Assembly: GCA_038380795.1 (NCBI GenBank)
Contig: CM076266.1
Coordinates: 9,384,001 to 9,448,000, forward strand
From: Pyrocephalus nanus
Lineage: Eukaryota > Chordata > Aves > Passeriformes > Tyrannidae
Direction: 5' to 3'
Length of the DNA: 64,000 nt
Of this stretch, positions 21,971 through 36,000 are shown piece after piece. The stretch's first letter is position 1. Each line of letters opens with the position of its first letter. Made by a program: the position numbers and the translations under genes. Under the pieces are notes generated by a model. It did no database searches. It was not told where the DNA came from and was given only the letters and a program-made list of their open reading frames with translations.

Positions 21971-24900
21971 CAGGGGGAAGAGGACATTCTCTATTCAGAC
22001 GTGGAAAGGCACAAAGTCAGCTCAATCCAGTTTGGGTAAATGCACCCTATTTTGGATCCCTGTTCTATATCCAGCTGGGGTTTTTTGCCTCTTAAACTTT
22101 ACTAATAAATCAAGTTTTAAAAGGGAAAAAACTGCTGGACACTGTCAAACCACCGTGAAAGATTAGGGCCAGGGGATGTGGACTGGCTTTTGATGAGCTA
22201 TTTAACAACTCGAAATACCCTTTAACATTAACAGATCAGTGATTTTCTGTTCTTGCAGACAACAAACACATCAAGAAAGAGAAGAGCACAAACCCACCAA
22301 GTGACTGTACATAAATTGGATAGAAGTGTGTGCCAGTCCTGGGCTCAGCACTGCACCTCCATCAGGAAGGGGCAGCTTCTCAGAAGCTTGACAGGTCACA
22401 CCTTGGGCAGTAAGGGATGAAATATTAAAAGTCTAATTAAAGTAAAGCACTGACAGCTCAGCTGTCTTCACAGTGTACTCAGATACCAGCCCATCTGATG
22501 TAGCTTACTCTGACTTAATTAAGAGTGTCTCACAGCTGTATGGCAATCCTTCACTCGGAGGAGAAAAAATCCCCATCCCCATTGCCCCCATCTCCAACAA
22601 AACACCAGAAGTATACATGCCAGCTGACACATGCAAGGTGAAATCCAACTAAAATTGCAGCAGAGATAAATACAATCCTGAACTATGGGGTTGTCTAAGT
22701 GACTTGGGGAAAAACATCTGTTTTTTTACAGAAAAATATAGAAAAATATCAGTTATATGTAGTGTAGAATCCAGTGACAATTTACATCTCAAGTTATTAA
22801 TAACAATTGCAGAGCACTGTGAAAATCTTGTTTGTAGGGTTTTTTTCAAGCTAACCTCCTGAACATGGACATTGCTAGTTTGACCTATGTCAAAATTAAA
22901 TGGCATAATCCATGGTTAGTGAAAAGAAGAATTTGTAAATTCCCATGTGGGTGCCTTTGGAAAATCTTTTAAAATTATGGAGAAGCAAAGGGAAACAGGG
23001 AGCTGGAAAATGTTAAAAAGAAAATGAGTTTCTGGATTGATAAGCAGGATTTATATGAAGTACTGCCAGTAATAGCAGACCAAAAACCCAAGGAAACATT
23101 AAGTGAAATGTGCAAAAACTAAAAAAGAATTAATCAGTTACAACAGAGATGATTTATACTAGCAGGGTTAGAATACAAGTCCCTATTACTATCAAGAAAA
23201 TTTTATTTTTAATAGGTAAAATACTGTTTAATTATCTCATGTCACTGATACAACATCTTTTCAAAGTACTCTGAATTGCTAAAACCTCAGTTTAAAAAAA
23301 AAAAAATCTTATTTCTCCATCTGCACAGGATTTTCCTCTCCTTTACCACCTTTCAAATAAGCTATCTCAATAATTCACACATTATTAAAAAAAACCCACA
23401 CACTAACCTTTCTGAAGATGGAATTGTTAGGGCAAAGTCTTGTATGGTTTAGGTTTGTAACTAACTGACATTTTCTGCATGAAAGTTCACAGAAGGGCAC
23501 ATTAAATTACACTGTGCAGATGCACTATGCAGAAGTCTATGGACCACATGTTTTATTAAAATAAAAAATTAAAACAGGGGGCAGGATTAGATACATACAA
23601 CCCAGTGCTGTTCAATTTATCCACTAAAGGGTGGATTGATTTGAGTGTTTTGCCCAAGTGCGGAAAAAATGGAACTAAGTTTATGAAAAAATGCTTCCTT
23701 TCTTGCAGACACATTTGCTAAAACTTGAAGGAATATAGAACTAACAAAAAAATCCCTTAGAAATGCATAAAAAAGTAATCTTACATCCTCAGTTTGATGC
23801 GTTGTCAGATGTTAATTTATGTTTGCTACCACCTAAATTTGGTTGGAGCATCATTCCACTTACAACCCTTAATTTACTGAGCCTCTTTGAGACAGTGGCT
23901 GTATGGTCTCTGAAATTAGAAAATCAAATCACAACAAACAGTGGAAGGCCCTTCTTTACCCGTGGTGGGATAAAATAATATTTCCCAAAAACTAACAGAA
24001 ATGAAATTATCCCATACCTTAACTCACTGTGTGGAGTGACAGAAGTTTAGCTTTTTCTACCAGACACAGTCTAGATACTTTATGACCCACACAAACTTGC
24101 CTCATGTAAACTCACTACATGGGAGGTGCATGTACTTATGTGAACCCCTAAAATAAACAGCAGCACAAGTGGCACTGCCTGATTGCTAAGGCAAAGTGTA
24201 GACTATGAACTTCTACCTCTCAATTTACCTTTAAATTAAAAGAGAAATTGAGAGAAAATTGAGAGAATATTGACAGAAATCCACCCAGCAATGAAACCTG
24301 AGGGCCAAACGTCACGGAGGGGATTACGGTGTGAAAGTCCCTGGGATGGAGCTGAGTGAGCAGAGCAGCTCTGTCCTTGGAGCATCACAGCTGAAGTAGC
24401 AAGTCCTGTGCTGACAACGCCTTAATTCTTTCAGCTGCTGTTCCCATACAGTGCTGTCCTGTTCGGATACCTTGGCAGGCTTCCAGCCAGGTTCAAAGAG
24501 GCTGAAAGGGGGAAACACCTCTTTACAAACTTCTGTGTGCTGGAGACATGATACTACACGCCCTGCTCCAAATTCAGTGTAAGGTTTGTCTGAAAATAAT
24601 AGCTAAAGCCAAATAAAGATTGAATGTTTTGAGTAAAAATGGAGCAAAAGTCTTTTCTACCAGCTGATAATGAACTTTTCACTTACTATAATGATATTAT
24701 CCCATGCATAAACCCCAAGAATGTGGAAGATAATTTCAGAGCCCAGTAACTGCTAAAGAGGCCAAACCAGTGCCTCCTGCAGCGATGGGATAGCATCAGG
24801 CCATGGCCCTTCAACAGACTCAAAGACTTCAGGCAACAGGCATCATTAGAGACATCTCACCTGACCTACTATTTCACTGATAATTTTCTGTAACTACTAT

Positions 24901-25203
24901 TATCTTGCAGAAAAATACAATAGCTCTGAAACCACTTAAGAACTACATCAAAGAAGTAAAGGTGGTAAAGATTCTTGATTAACATCCCATAGTCTGCTGT
25001 GTCAAGAACTTGATCAAGCAAAAGGAGTCCTCAGAGTCTGCTTTGGTCAAAACTAGTGATGACTTTGTTTCCTAATTCTTGTTACAAAAATGCAGTGCAA
25101 GAGGACTGTCTAGGGTCTGACTGCATAGCATTTAATAATCTATACTGCTGTAATTTCAGCTGATAGAGATTTGACTGTGAGCAGCATATTCTACCACTCT
25201 TAA

Positions 25204-25226
25204 ACAAATAAAAAATAAATTAAAAA

Positions 25227-25267
<41 letters not shown>
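25204..25267. repeat. A-rich low-complexity tract ending in A36
   Basis: ACAAATAAAAAATAAATT-type sequence followed by uninterrupted A36 (25232-25267). AATAAA strings occur just upstream, but no flanking duplication was found. It may be an old poly(A) tail or simple expansion. Confidence 0.85.
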
Positions 25268-25274
<7 letters not shown>

Positions 25275-28200
25275 AATGCATTGTCTTCTTTCATGTACAA
25301 GTTACTATTTAATAAGTTGACTTTTAAATCTCAGATGTTCCCAGCCATTCTTGATCTCCCTGGGAATGATCATAGCTGCATGCCTACCTTCAACCATCTC
25401 CAACAGACTCTCTAGCCTGAATAATATTTATCATTAGCTGACATTTCTTTTACTGCAGAGTAACTCACTATCTTTAGTCTTCATAACTAACTGCTGTTTT
25501 TTCTCTCTGTTTCTGACACATCTCCATCCTATGGGTCAAAACAAAATTTCCTTTGGTGTAGGAGTTCTGGATTGTCTTCCTTCAGCATTCATCATTAGCT
25601 CATCATCACTGCCTGCAGTGGTGTGGGACCCTTTATAGAATGCCAAGGAGAACACCTTGACATTGTCCTGCACATATTATGGGATGTTTATTAAAAGGAA
25701 TAGAAGGGACTGGTAGCATGTAAGCATGCTGGCAAATTTACTTGTCTGGCCATGTTTTGTGTCTGTCCTGTCTCCTCAATAAACTCGATTTCTAACTATT
25801 CCTCTGGGTGAGAGGCTCTGCTCTGTGTGCATGGGTGTGTTTGGTGGTCTGAGAGCCAACAATCAGTCAGATCATGTGTCCTGTGGTGCCTGTTGGCAGT
25901 ACCTGCTCCACTTGGCTACTGCCTAGACCTGGGGACACAAGACTTGAGGCACCTTTACTTGTCAGGCTACTCCATTCAGAAGCTCCCTGACATTACCAGT
26001 AGGAACCAAAAAGTGACAGTCAACCCCCAGGGGATGGCAGAAATTGTGCAGGTGGTCAGTGCTGATAGATCCTCCCTTGCCTGAGAGCAGTTTGCTCATT
26101 TGCCAATAAGTCTGTTACTTAAAGGTTTCAGGGAGCAATGTTTAAACACATTTTCTGTAGGCATGTGCTGGAATATTGAGCTAACCCATTATCTAAAGAT
26201 GATTTACACAGAAACACGACCATCTCCATCTGCCAAAAGTTGAGCACATTAACACCAGTTCAATATATATATAACTCTAACATACAAATCTAGAGAATAC
26301 TTTTACCTAAGAAATGCAAGTGAAGAGATCTGCAGGATCAATGTTTACAATATTGCTTTACAACCCCATTGAAAGCAGCCATCCAGTTGCTGGAAAACTG
26401 TCTGAGGTAAGGTGAGGCCTGTTCCCCCCATTAAAAATAAAAGTTGTTGTTCCACTGTCCTAAAATGCCTGCACCAATGGACTAACACAGAGGTAGATAA
26501 AGTAAGTTTAAATTTCTGTGAGCTCTACCCTCGCATGTAATGAATATGATGGAAAAATAAATATGGAATCCACTTTAAAATTTGTATCAGCTCCATCATC
26601 TTCTATTTACTGATCACAGTGTGCTGAAGTACAGGGTGTAAATATTTGCAAATGACTGCAAACTTGCAGGGAAAATTACAGAAACAGAAACTCCAAACAT
26701 GGCATTTGAAAAAAAAAAAGAGTTGGTTTTGAACTGAAGGATCTGAAAAAACCCAAATCTTATTATCCAGTTGGTATTTGAGATTTTAAAAATATCAATC
26801 TATGTTTCATCTGGGAATTACTAGAAATTAATTAACTGCCCTTTTAAATAAGCCAGACACACATCATTTATAATAACATTTCTATGGCACTTGTATCTTC
26901 TAATAATGTACAAATAATTAATCCTTACAAGATAGCTGTGTGATAAGGGAAATGAGGGATTCTGTGTTAGATGTGGAAATTCTGTCACTATATCCTACAT
27001 AAGCTGATAGGTTTTGGACAAAGGTAAGTGTTAGGTCTAAGGCTTGAAGAGCATGATAATGCTCTGTTGCCAAATTATTAATTAAAAAAATAAATCACAA
27101 GGCACATTAGATCACCAGACTGTGTATTTATGCCACAAACAACATGATTGCAATTTTACTAGGCTTTGTAGCCATAATTCTGTTAGAGCTTTTAAAGTAC
27201 CAGTTCTTCCAGAAAAAATTGCAATCTACACCAGATTCACACAGGATGGCCAAGAGGATGGAAATTACAATGTCTTATTTGATATATTTAAATAAGAGTG
27301 CATGGATCACAACTTTAAAATTCCTTTTTTTTTTTCTCTTCACTGTTCATGGAATGAGTTTAGGCTGACTTGCATCAATACAAACATCTTTATATGGTCA
27401 AATGAACTCTGCTCCAGAACTTATGGGGGTTTGTTTGTTAGCTGTTTGTTAGTTGAGTTTTGTGGTTTGTTTGGTTGGGGCTTGGGTTTTTTTATGTTTG
27501 TTGGGTTTTTTTCTGGAGGACTTTAGTGTTTCTATTTTGCTAAAAGGAGCTATGGAGACAAGAAATGGATCCAGAAGATGAAATATATTTCTGGGATTTG
27601 AGACTTAGGTTTTAGTCTACACTTTACCAAAAAAATTATTGCATGACCTTAGAAAGGCTGTCTAAACTGTCTGTGAAACAGGTGTATTAGTTCTTTCCTA
27701 CTTTGTAATGGTTTTAGGCAAATAAATATATCAGTGCTTGTGAAATGATTAAATATCATTGTGTAAGTGTGACAATAGATGGGCGATTCTGTAGCTTCAG
27801 GGAGACATTCCTTTATCAATTATTCCTGAAATATTTTTATGAAAGTGTTCATGCACAGGGTAAATTACATTTTTTCTTTCCTATACATAATCCTTCATGT
27901 ATGAAATATTAAATTTTACATTTATATAAGTAGGGTTTAAATGTATACATCGCAGGAAGGTTTCTGACTTTTCAGCAGTCAGTCATCAGAGCAATTTCTG
28001 ATGATCTTCATTCAGTCCTGTATTTTAATCAGTGTTAGATAAATAAGGGTGCTGCTTTTTTGAATTAAAGTTCCAGATTAAAATGAGCAATGACTGAGTA
28101 ATTTCGTACTAGTTAATCACAGCAATTATTATTTGCAGATAAGTTCAGAGTACATCTTTGAGCACTCATGCACTCAGACTCTCTAAAATAAATAATAATC

Positions 28201-29513
28201 CTTTTAAATAATTATCACACCTCTTGGTTCTTTCAGGAGATCAATTACAAAGATTCAAACAATTGATTTTCAACCTAGTGAAGATATGAAATTTTATTTT
28301 ATATCATTTATATGAGTTTTTCCTAGCACCTTCTCCCCTTTCAGTACCACTGCACTGCTGAGCCAAAACTCTCTGGCACTAACCAGTCACTTCACCTGGT
28401 TTTTTCCCCTTCACAGTTTTGCAAACACCTTTAACTTTATTAGCAACTTCTTTGATGTAAAGATTCTGCTTGTTTCCCCAAAAATCTTTGCTTTAAAATT
28501 TATAGGAGTTGGAGATTTCTGCAATCAAATACCTATATAAAAACTCTACCTTGAAAATGATTGTAACTAAAAACCAAAGAAACAGAACTAACAGAAATTT
28601 CATGAAACTCCCCAATGACTCTGAGATAATTTTCTGTTTCTCCCCATGGTACACACTGAGGCCTGAATGGCACACAGGCCTGATGAAGATGTTAGCAGCA
28701 GGTAGGACCCACCATGGCTGAAGACCTCAGAGGTCAGGTCAGGGCAAAGGAATAAAAGCAGTTCCATGACTCTTCCAGCATTAAAACCCAAACCATAGAG
28801 ACTCCCTGCAACAAGAGATGCAGCCCTAGAACAAGTGTGGCAGCCACTTCCTTATTCCTGCAGCCTGTCCAGAAGGTGTTCTGGAGGAACCAAAGGAGGA
28901 TCCAGTTCCAGAGTGGAGCTGGGAGATCAAATGTGTGAGGAAGAGCGTGCCCAGCCATGTGGGGTGGTGGCCACAATTGCTCTGTGCTGTTTCACTGTGT
29001 GAAATGAGCGTTGTGTTATCAAACCAGCTACCTGAGGCATTAAAAAAGTCACAAGTCAGGCTACCAGAAGGCAAAGAGAATATGTACAGATTATAGATTG
29101 TTCATGGAAAAACAAGCAGTTCCAGGTGTTTTTATTTTCTTCTGATTTTGAGACCTTCAAGTACATTTGGATGGCATTTCACATCATAGCCTTTCTTTCT
29201 GTGATGACTAAAAAAATTTTCGTGGTCAGGTGATAAAAGCATAATTGAAATCTCCTGTAACTACTCGAGTGCAGGTATTTAGACTTCTAAAAATACTACA
29301 TTGTAAGAACATTCCTCATTGCCCTGGCTAATGGCTGGTGAAGAGTAGACGACAGGGGTATTTGTTCCCATGCTGATCAGTTTTGCTGCCTCTCTGTTTT
29401 GCTTTGTTGCAACAGTCACTGTGGATAGCGATATTTTTCTCTTCTAGTATCTCCTTTATTTAAAGATTTCCTCGAGCCTCCCCCCCATGGCCCTGCTATG
29501 CCAGTGCTCACAC

Positions 29514-29517
<4 letters not shown>

Positions 29518-29547
<30 letters not shown>
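29518..29547. repeat. (CAG)10 trinucleotide microsatellite
   Basis: Ten perfect CAG units in a GC-rich intronic stretch, with impure CAG units downstream (AACAGCAGCC). Read on plus it could give Ala, Ser or Gln runs. None belongs to a supported exon. Confidence 0.95.
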
Positions 29548-29549
<2 letters not shown>

Positions 29550-29932
29550 CAGCCAGTGAGTTCCCCTTTACAGTCTATGAGCTTTAGCAACAGCAGCCAC
29601 CTGCTGTCCCTTCAAACCCAGCAAAACCCTGCCCATCAGTTCCTATAGGAGTGTCAACAGTACAGTGGGCTTGTTTCAGGGTTTTGGTTTTGGGTGTCTT
29701 GATGTGAGAGGGGTTTGTTCTAACTGGAGGGGAGAAGGCCAGGGGAATTCACACATAGTTTGAAGCATGTGCATTTCTTGCCTCTGTAGCTAAGATAAAC
29801 CAAGATTCCTCATTACAAGTTATGTGCCTGGCTATATGTTATTTTCCATAATGTATCCAGATTTGGTATAAAGGAATCACAAAGACTGATACCACAGCAT
29901 TTTGTGAGTGGTAGAACTTTCATACAGCCTAA

Positions 29933-29946
29933 GTGTGTGTGTGTGT
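29933..29946. repeat. (GT)7 dinucleotide repeat
   Basis: Seven GT units, simple repeat in intron. Confidence 0.85.
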
Positions 29947-32027
29947 ACTGGGGGGAATCCAAGAAAATCAAACACAAAACCCCACTAGCTAATGCTTAAG
30001 TAACAAATGCCACCAAGTGCCCATTTTCTGAACAACTCTTTTTAGACGAACTAATGTGAAATGTTCTTTACAGCTCTAATCCTCAGGAAACAAACCCACC
30101 AAAGCTTCTGATTTGCTGCTATTTATCCCCTGGCAGAGTCATTATCAGCTGGCTAGATTACAGCCTGCAGTAGATACTGCCTAAATACTGAGAAAAAAAT
30201 TTAAGTTGGTGATAAAATTCAAGTGCTTCAAAAATCACTCAAAGAAGCTCTTGCAATAAATGGTAGACATCATAGGAATTTTGGTCAATCACATGATTTA
30301 GGTTTCCTGGTGTTATTTCTGTCACTGCTGCATCAAGCCTCAAGCTGCCAGTTGTTTGAACAAGGGAAATAGGAAAAGAGTTACCTGCTCTAGGTTTTGT
30401 GATGTCTTATTTTACAACACTGTACATAACTGTTCATATGGTATCTACTTGGTAACTTTATTCTGATAATACATGTGGAAGACTGTAGGACAACTGAAGA
30501 CTGAAAGTTTGTAAAACAGTTTGACTAAATATAATTATATTAAAATAAGAAATAGCACTTTCAGAGCATAAGAAATATTTTAAAACCTTTTTGTCTCTCA
30601 TATTCCTTTGTTTAACTCTTGGCCAAACACCTCTGATGTCAGGTTTGGAATAAATCAAAATCCACTCAGGAAGTCTGCTAGAAGCATTAAATTTCTGCAA
30701 GATTCAGCTGTACTTCATAGCAGGTAAGGTATCAAAGCAACCAGAGCAGTGTTACATCTCCTGTTCTCTGATAGCAGGAATGAAGTGACAGAGGTAAATA
30801 TATACTTGAAAGAAAATAATTTTTAAGAAGGGCAAAGGCCCCAAAGTTGCAATTCCAAGTTTAAGTACGGTGAAGTACCTCTGTCTTGTCCTTATTTTAA
30901 ATCAGAAAAGGGCAAGAAAGTTTAAAATATGAAATCTTATTAATATTATTTAATGTGGGGTTTTAATTTATCTATATATTAAATACAAAAATAAGGTACT
31001 AATATTTTGTTGAAACATGCAATTAAAGTGCATATGGTAGCCATTTTCAATGTCAAGTGGTACAACCATATCAAAGGCAGCTCAAGCAGTTACTTTCCTT
31101 TCTTCTCTTTTCAATTATTAAATTTTATGGGGTTTTGCTTCTTCCTGGAGTAGCAAAAATCCTGATTTCTCTTTTGTTTAAATGTTAATCCATTAATGAA
31201 ACAATGAATCAAGATAAAAATACCATGCCCCTCTTGCTTTTAAAGAAGACCAGTTGCATTTTATTTGCAGAGGATAGGGAAACATCTCCGGGACCATTTA
31301 AAATTCATGCTTGATTACTAATTTTCAAGATAATTTTCCTTTCCCTTTTTTTATTTTAAATTGCAGGTAGCACATCTGACTCAGTGTCTGTTGTTTTAAA
31401 AGGCTCCTTAGTAAATAGAAGTGTACAGTTTGCTCCCATACGTGCCTCATTTCCAGATTTTCTCCTCTTCATCCCACTCCCCCAGGCTTCAGAGTACCCA
31501 TCTCCATGGCAACACTCGATAAGGTTGGTGGGTGGTGTTATCACAGCAGGCTTCCCCACAGAAGGTCTCAGCCATATGGATTATTTATGAACTTGCATGA
31601 CAGCACCAGACCCACTGAAATACTTCCTGAGCAAGTTTTCTTGTCTCTGAAAGCCAGTGATTCAAAACAGAGCCTCCTCACTACGGCCAGCACCCGTGAG
31701 GAGAGAGTGGAGGCAAGGTAGGAGGAAGGTGGTCCCTGTTCCCTCCTCAAAGCTGCCTTGCTGCTGCCTGCGAGCTTCTCTTGCCCCAGCTGAGCACCTA
31801 ATGACATCCACCATAAATCATAAGTGCTATATGTGTCAGTCAGTGAAACTGGAAACAGTGAAACTTGTGCTTCTGACAAGAATAATAACCATGACTAAAT
31901 GGTTGCTGCAGCTGGTGCTGTTGTCAGGAGTTGCTGTTGCAGATACACTGCAGTAGTTTGGTGACTCTGAGTTAGTCCCTGGAATAAAACGGCAGTTTGG
32001 CTTTGCCACTTTATTTTCTTCACCTGA

Positions 32028-32044
32028 TTTTTTTTTTTTTTTTT
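32028..32044. repeat. Poly(T) tract, 17 nt
   Basis: Uninterrupted T17 in intron. Confidence 0.85.
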
Positions 32045-32913
32045 ATCCTAAAGCTTCATTATATTTTATAGCTAAGGCTGTTGCATTTACACTCTATGCA
32101 TGCAAATAGCACATATAATTTTTCGAAAGGATTGCTATAAAAGCAGCCTAGTTCTTTAAAATCATAGAGGGCACATTTTTGAGCAAAAGATACAGGGTTA
32201 TAAAGGCCTGTCATATGCAACCTCTTCATCTAATAATTTTTATTAATTTACCAAGCTCCATCTTACAGTGAGAAAGACACATTATTCTAGCAAAGAAAAA
32301 AGTGTTATAGTTCTCAAAGAGGCAGTTTTGTGGTTTTTAACATAGTGAGTACTCAAGATTTAATGTTTGTGATGTATCTTCCTAGTTATCTGTGCATTTA
32401 TAATGTTTGCAGATGAACAATTTAATTGGTTGCAATAGGCTTTCCCTATGATCAATAAGAAGTAGGAAATGTTGAGGCACAATTAATAGACCCATTATCA
32501 AAATCTGCTTAAAGGATATAATAACAGCACTCTAAGAAGCATAAACACCAGTAAGAATTCACATAGTAATTGAGGCAGGTTTTTGGAGAGGAGTGGTTCA
32601 GATGCTGCAAGGAGGGTTTCAGATCAGTCAGTGAAGATGTTACCACTTTTATCCCACTCTTCCTTCTTCAGCACATTCAATCCATCCCTAATTAAGGTAA
32701 AATGCTCCAGATTTGAAAAGCTGAAGCATTTACAATGCTGCAGGTGACTCATTTTGAGTGAACTTTGTTAGTGCAGTTATGATAATCAATTGAAGGAGGC
32801 AGTAAAAAACAATATCTGGTCTTGAGACAGAGGGGAAATTTGAAAAATAAGAAGAACTCACAGAAGAAGGAAACCAAAATCACAGAATATAGGAACCACA
32901 CTAAAAATACTAC

Positions 32914-33076
32914 CTTGGCAGAAGCTTTGTCACTTTTCTTCCTTGGATACAAATTTGTAGCTGCAGACTGGGAGAGAATACCGAGATATTTAAGGTATTG
33001 CTGAAGAGACTTGGCCAAGTTCACATCATTTTCCCCATCATAATTTCTTTCATTATCTGCATTCTGTCCAAAAGTC
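32914..33076 (-). CDS. PTPRN2: PTPRN2 exon: luminal linker with LA-SLQ-YL helix
   Basis: A 163-nt exon. The acceptor is TTTTGCTGTGCAG before GACTTTTG, and the donor is GCCAAG then GTAGTA, a slightly weak site. One base completes the split codon with the preceding AG (Arg), then 54 codons follow in frame and end in phase 0. The peptide begins TFGQNADNERNYDGENDVNL, continues with AKSLQQYLKYLGILSQ, and ends DKASAK. The amphipathic stretch plus LSQ matches the PTPRN2 luminal segment that reads ALANALRRHLPFLEALSQ in human (from memory). Reading past the donor gives a hydrophobic VVFLVWFLYS run, which is intron and not a membrane segment. Confidence 0.92.
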
Positions 33077-36000
33077 CTGCACAGCAAAAGCAAGCAAAAG
33101 AAAGTTACCAGCCCGTCCAAAGTACAAACTGGCCAATTAAAAAGCCACTGCAAACCATTGAAGTTAGTCCAATACTTAACAAAAAAGTCACTCAAAAGCT
33201 TATCAACCACAAAAGTATAGAAGGTTCAGTGTTTCAGCAAAAGTAGTCAAAAAATCTTGAGCTATTAGCAATTAATGGCATGAATCAAAGCTAATGATTC
33301 CACAGTAAATCAAAGGCAAAGATACATTGAGAAGAAAAGGAAACGCTTGTAAAAAGAAAACATGCATGAATAAATTGCACCCCAAAGAAATATGAAATGG
33401 TTCTAAGATTTTAAAAAAAGTTGCTGGATGACGAGATTCAACATCAATTTGGCCCTGAACCAATTTACAGAATACAAGAAGACTATTGGCCGTGCAGAAA
33501 TAACAGAGCAAGTCAATTCCAGCACAGGGCTTGAAAGGAGAATAATGAGATGGAACAAGCATTTCTTCTGATCTTCTCATGTGCCTGGGATTCACAGGAC
33601 AGTGGTGTTTCCAGAGCGGTTTAGACAGATCTTGGTGCCGTTTGCAAAGGAAGGCTAAAAGTGTGATTAGATGATGGTGGTGCAGAGGTGTTTATATGGG
33701 ATTCAGTGTGCTGTGTGCCATGAATCTGAATTATTACCAGCTGTCCTCATCTATCTCAACAACATGTCAATGATGATGATAATTTAAATGTCAGCATCAG
33801 TAACTATTTCATTGCTTGTGCAAGAAAGCAGAGAGAGTGTTCCCAGCTCACTTCCTCCCCTGTGAGTGATGTGTTGTTTTGAGGGAAATCACCTTTTTGG
33901 TGTCATCATTTCCTATTCACATGCCCCCACACTTCTCCAGTGAAGAACAATTCCAGGTGGAAAGGCTTTCCAGCTCATTGAAGGAATTTGACTTTCAACA
34001 TCTTTCTGTCACTGTAAATAAAATTTTATTTTACCAGCCCACGCTGTGGTGTTTATGTAGGGCCACAGCCTGAGAGAGCACCATTATATCATTTTCCAAA
34101 TCTTGGATTTAATTACATTACTTTATGCACAAAGTAAGAGACTTTTTTCCTTACTCACAGTTGTATCAAATGTGTGTCCCTACTAATTTAATGCCAATAA
34201 ATGTAATTAATAATCTAATTTGCTGTGGTGGCTTTGCAACCGACAGTGCCAACAGGGTTGCTCACTGAAATACCAGAAAACCCTCTACTTCCCCCAGTGT
34301 AAAACAAGCAGGTTCCCACCAGGCACAGAAACTCTAGGAAAAAAAAGGGTTACTGCACAGCACTGCAGCAGACTTGATATAATTTATTGTAAGTCTTTCT
34401 TCCTTCTTATGCTGTTTGCATTTTTCTCTTATTCCAGGGCTCTAAATTCTGCCTTGTGATGGAGGGTGGACATGCAGGTAGCATTATCCACCTCCTTTTC
34501 AACTTAAAGCCAGACTAAAACTATTCTGCAGTTCTAGAAAGAGCTGGGCAGTATTGCTTTCTGCTTCAGTAGAGATGAACTAATCCAAAGAGCCTCTCTT
34601 CATTGAAGGGATCCCACTTTCCAACACTCATCTTTCATTCATTGATTATTTCCAACACCTATCTTCTCTTTTCTTGACTAACTTTGAAAAGAAAGGGAAA
34701 ATGAAAAAACCAGACTGACTTCTGCCCCAAGGATTTCCACTGGAGCTAAGGGAACTGAATGTACAGACAAAATACAGCATTTAGGCTGGATTTTCCAAGC
34801 ATTATTTACAGTCTATTATCACTGTCACTGGTGGTAAAAGCAAAATCTGAGGTCTAAGTTTACTCATTTTTCTTATGGAGACAGTAATTGCACTCTTGTT
34901 TACATTTCACATTAGATATCATACTTCACGCTATAAACTTTTAAACAATTAAAATGTAAAAGACTACAAAGCTTTGCATTTCATTTGATGACAACTTTAA
35001 TAAGATCCTATGAATACATATGAAAGATTTTAAAAAAATTTTTATAGTTCACCTTGTTAATGCAGAAATGAAAATGCATTAAGTGAGCTATTATTGCAAG
35101 TGAATTAAAATATTTCTTTTAAATTTGACAGAATGATATTGGAAAATGGATGAAAGACAAATACATAAAAGCACTTGGTGAGTAGGAGAAATGACAGCTG
35201 AGTTCTTGTTGTGCACTTATTTGGAATTATTTTCAGTTTTAATTTGTTCTGAAAAATGACTTCACATACAATGAACTTTAGAGTAAAAAGACAATACCAT
35301 ATATAACTATTTATCCACAAATAACTATGTATTTCCTACAAAACTCAGCACTTTGGAACCTTTTGTGTGGAAATATCTAAATTACTGCAGCTCAGCTATT
35401 TCTAGAATGTTCACCATTAATAGATACCACATTTTTTAGAATAAATTTCTCCCTTTTAAGTGCTGAGAGAATCTTATTACTGACTTAATGATGATTTTAT
35501 TATAGAAATAATGCTATACCCCATTTGATACATTGAAGTTTGCTGGAAACGTTTGTGGTTTTGCCTAATTGCACCAATGAACACAACTGACATTTATTCC
35601 CTGAGTGCAGAATGGACTTTTTTCCTTTATTTTGAATACTCTTTCAAGAGAGGGTTTTTTGAAATTTAATAAGGACCCAGGAAATACCACGTACACTCCA
35701 GTTAGCCAACAAAGAACGAACTTTCATCTTGAAATCAAACTCCCAGTTTCAGCATTTTTTTTTGAGATGAAATCCATGTCTTCTGTTTCATCAGATTTCA
35801 TATGCACTAATTTAGCCTAAGTCAATTTACCTTTCAAGTGTCTGAGTCTATTTTCTTGCTCTCACCAGCTCTGTGGGGATTAATGACTCATTAGTATGAC
35901 TTCATATTGTCTTATTACACACGTTACCCTTAATAAAAGGTCTTCCTGCCATAATGTTTCTTTGATAATTAGGTACCTACACTAAGTTGCTTTTTAAATT

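Larger units (their letters stand above)
19408..32913 (-). other. PTPRN2 intron (13.5 kb)
   Basis: Runs from donor GTAGTA to acceptor CTCCCTAG. Contents: the non-CR1 LINE tail at 20239-20627, a CpG-rich block at about 21427-21970, A36 at 25232-25267, a possible LTR-like piece near 25620-25810 with AATAAA, a CAG microsatellite at 29518-29547, a GT run at 29933-29946 and a poly(T) tract at 32028-32044. I recognise no exon in it. Scattered frames (for example 31568-31879 minus) lack support. Confidence 0.85.
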
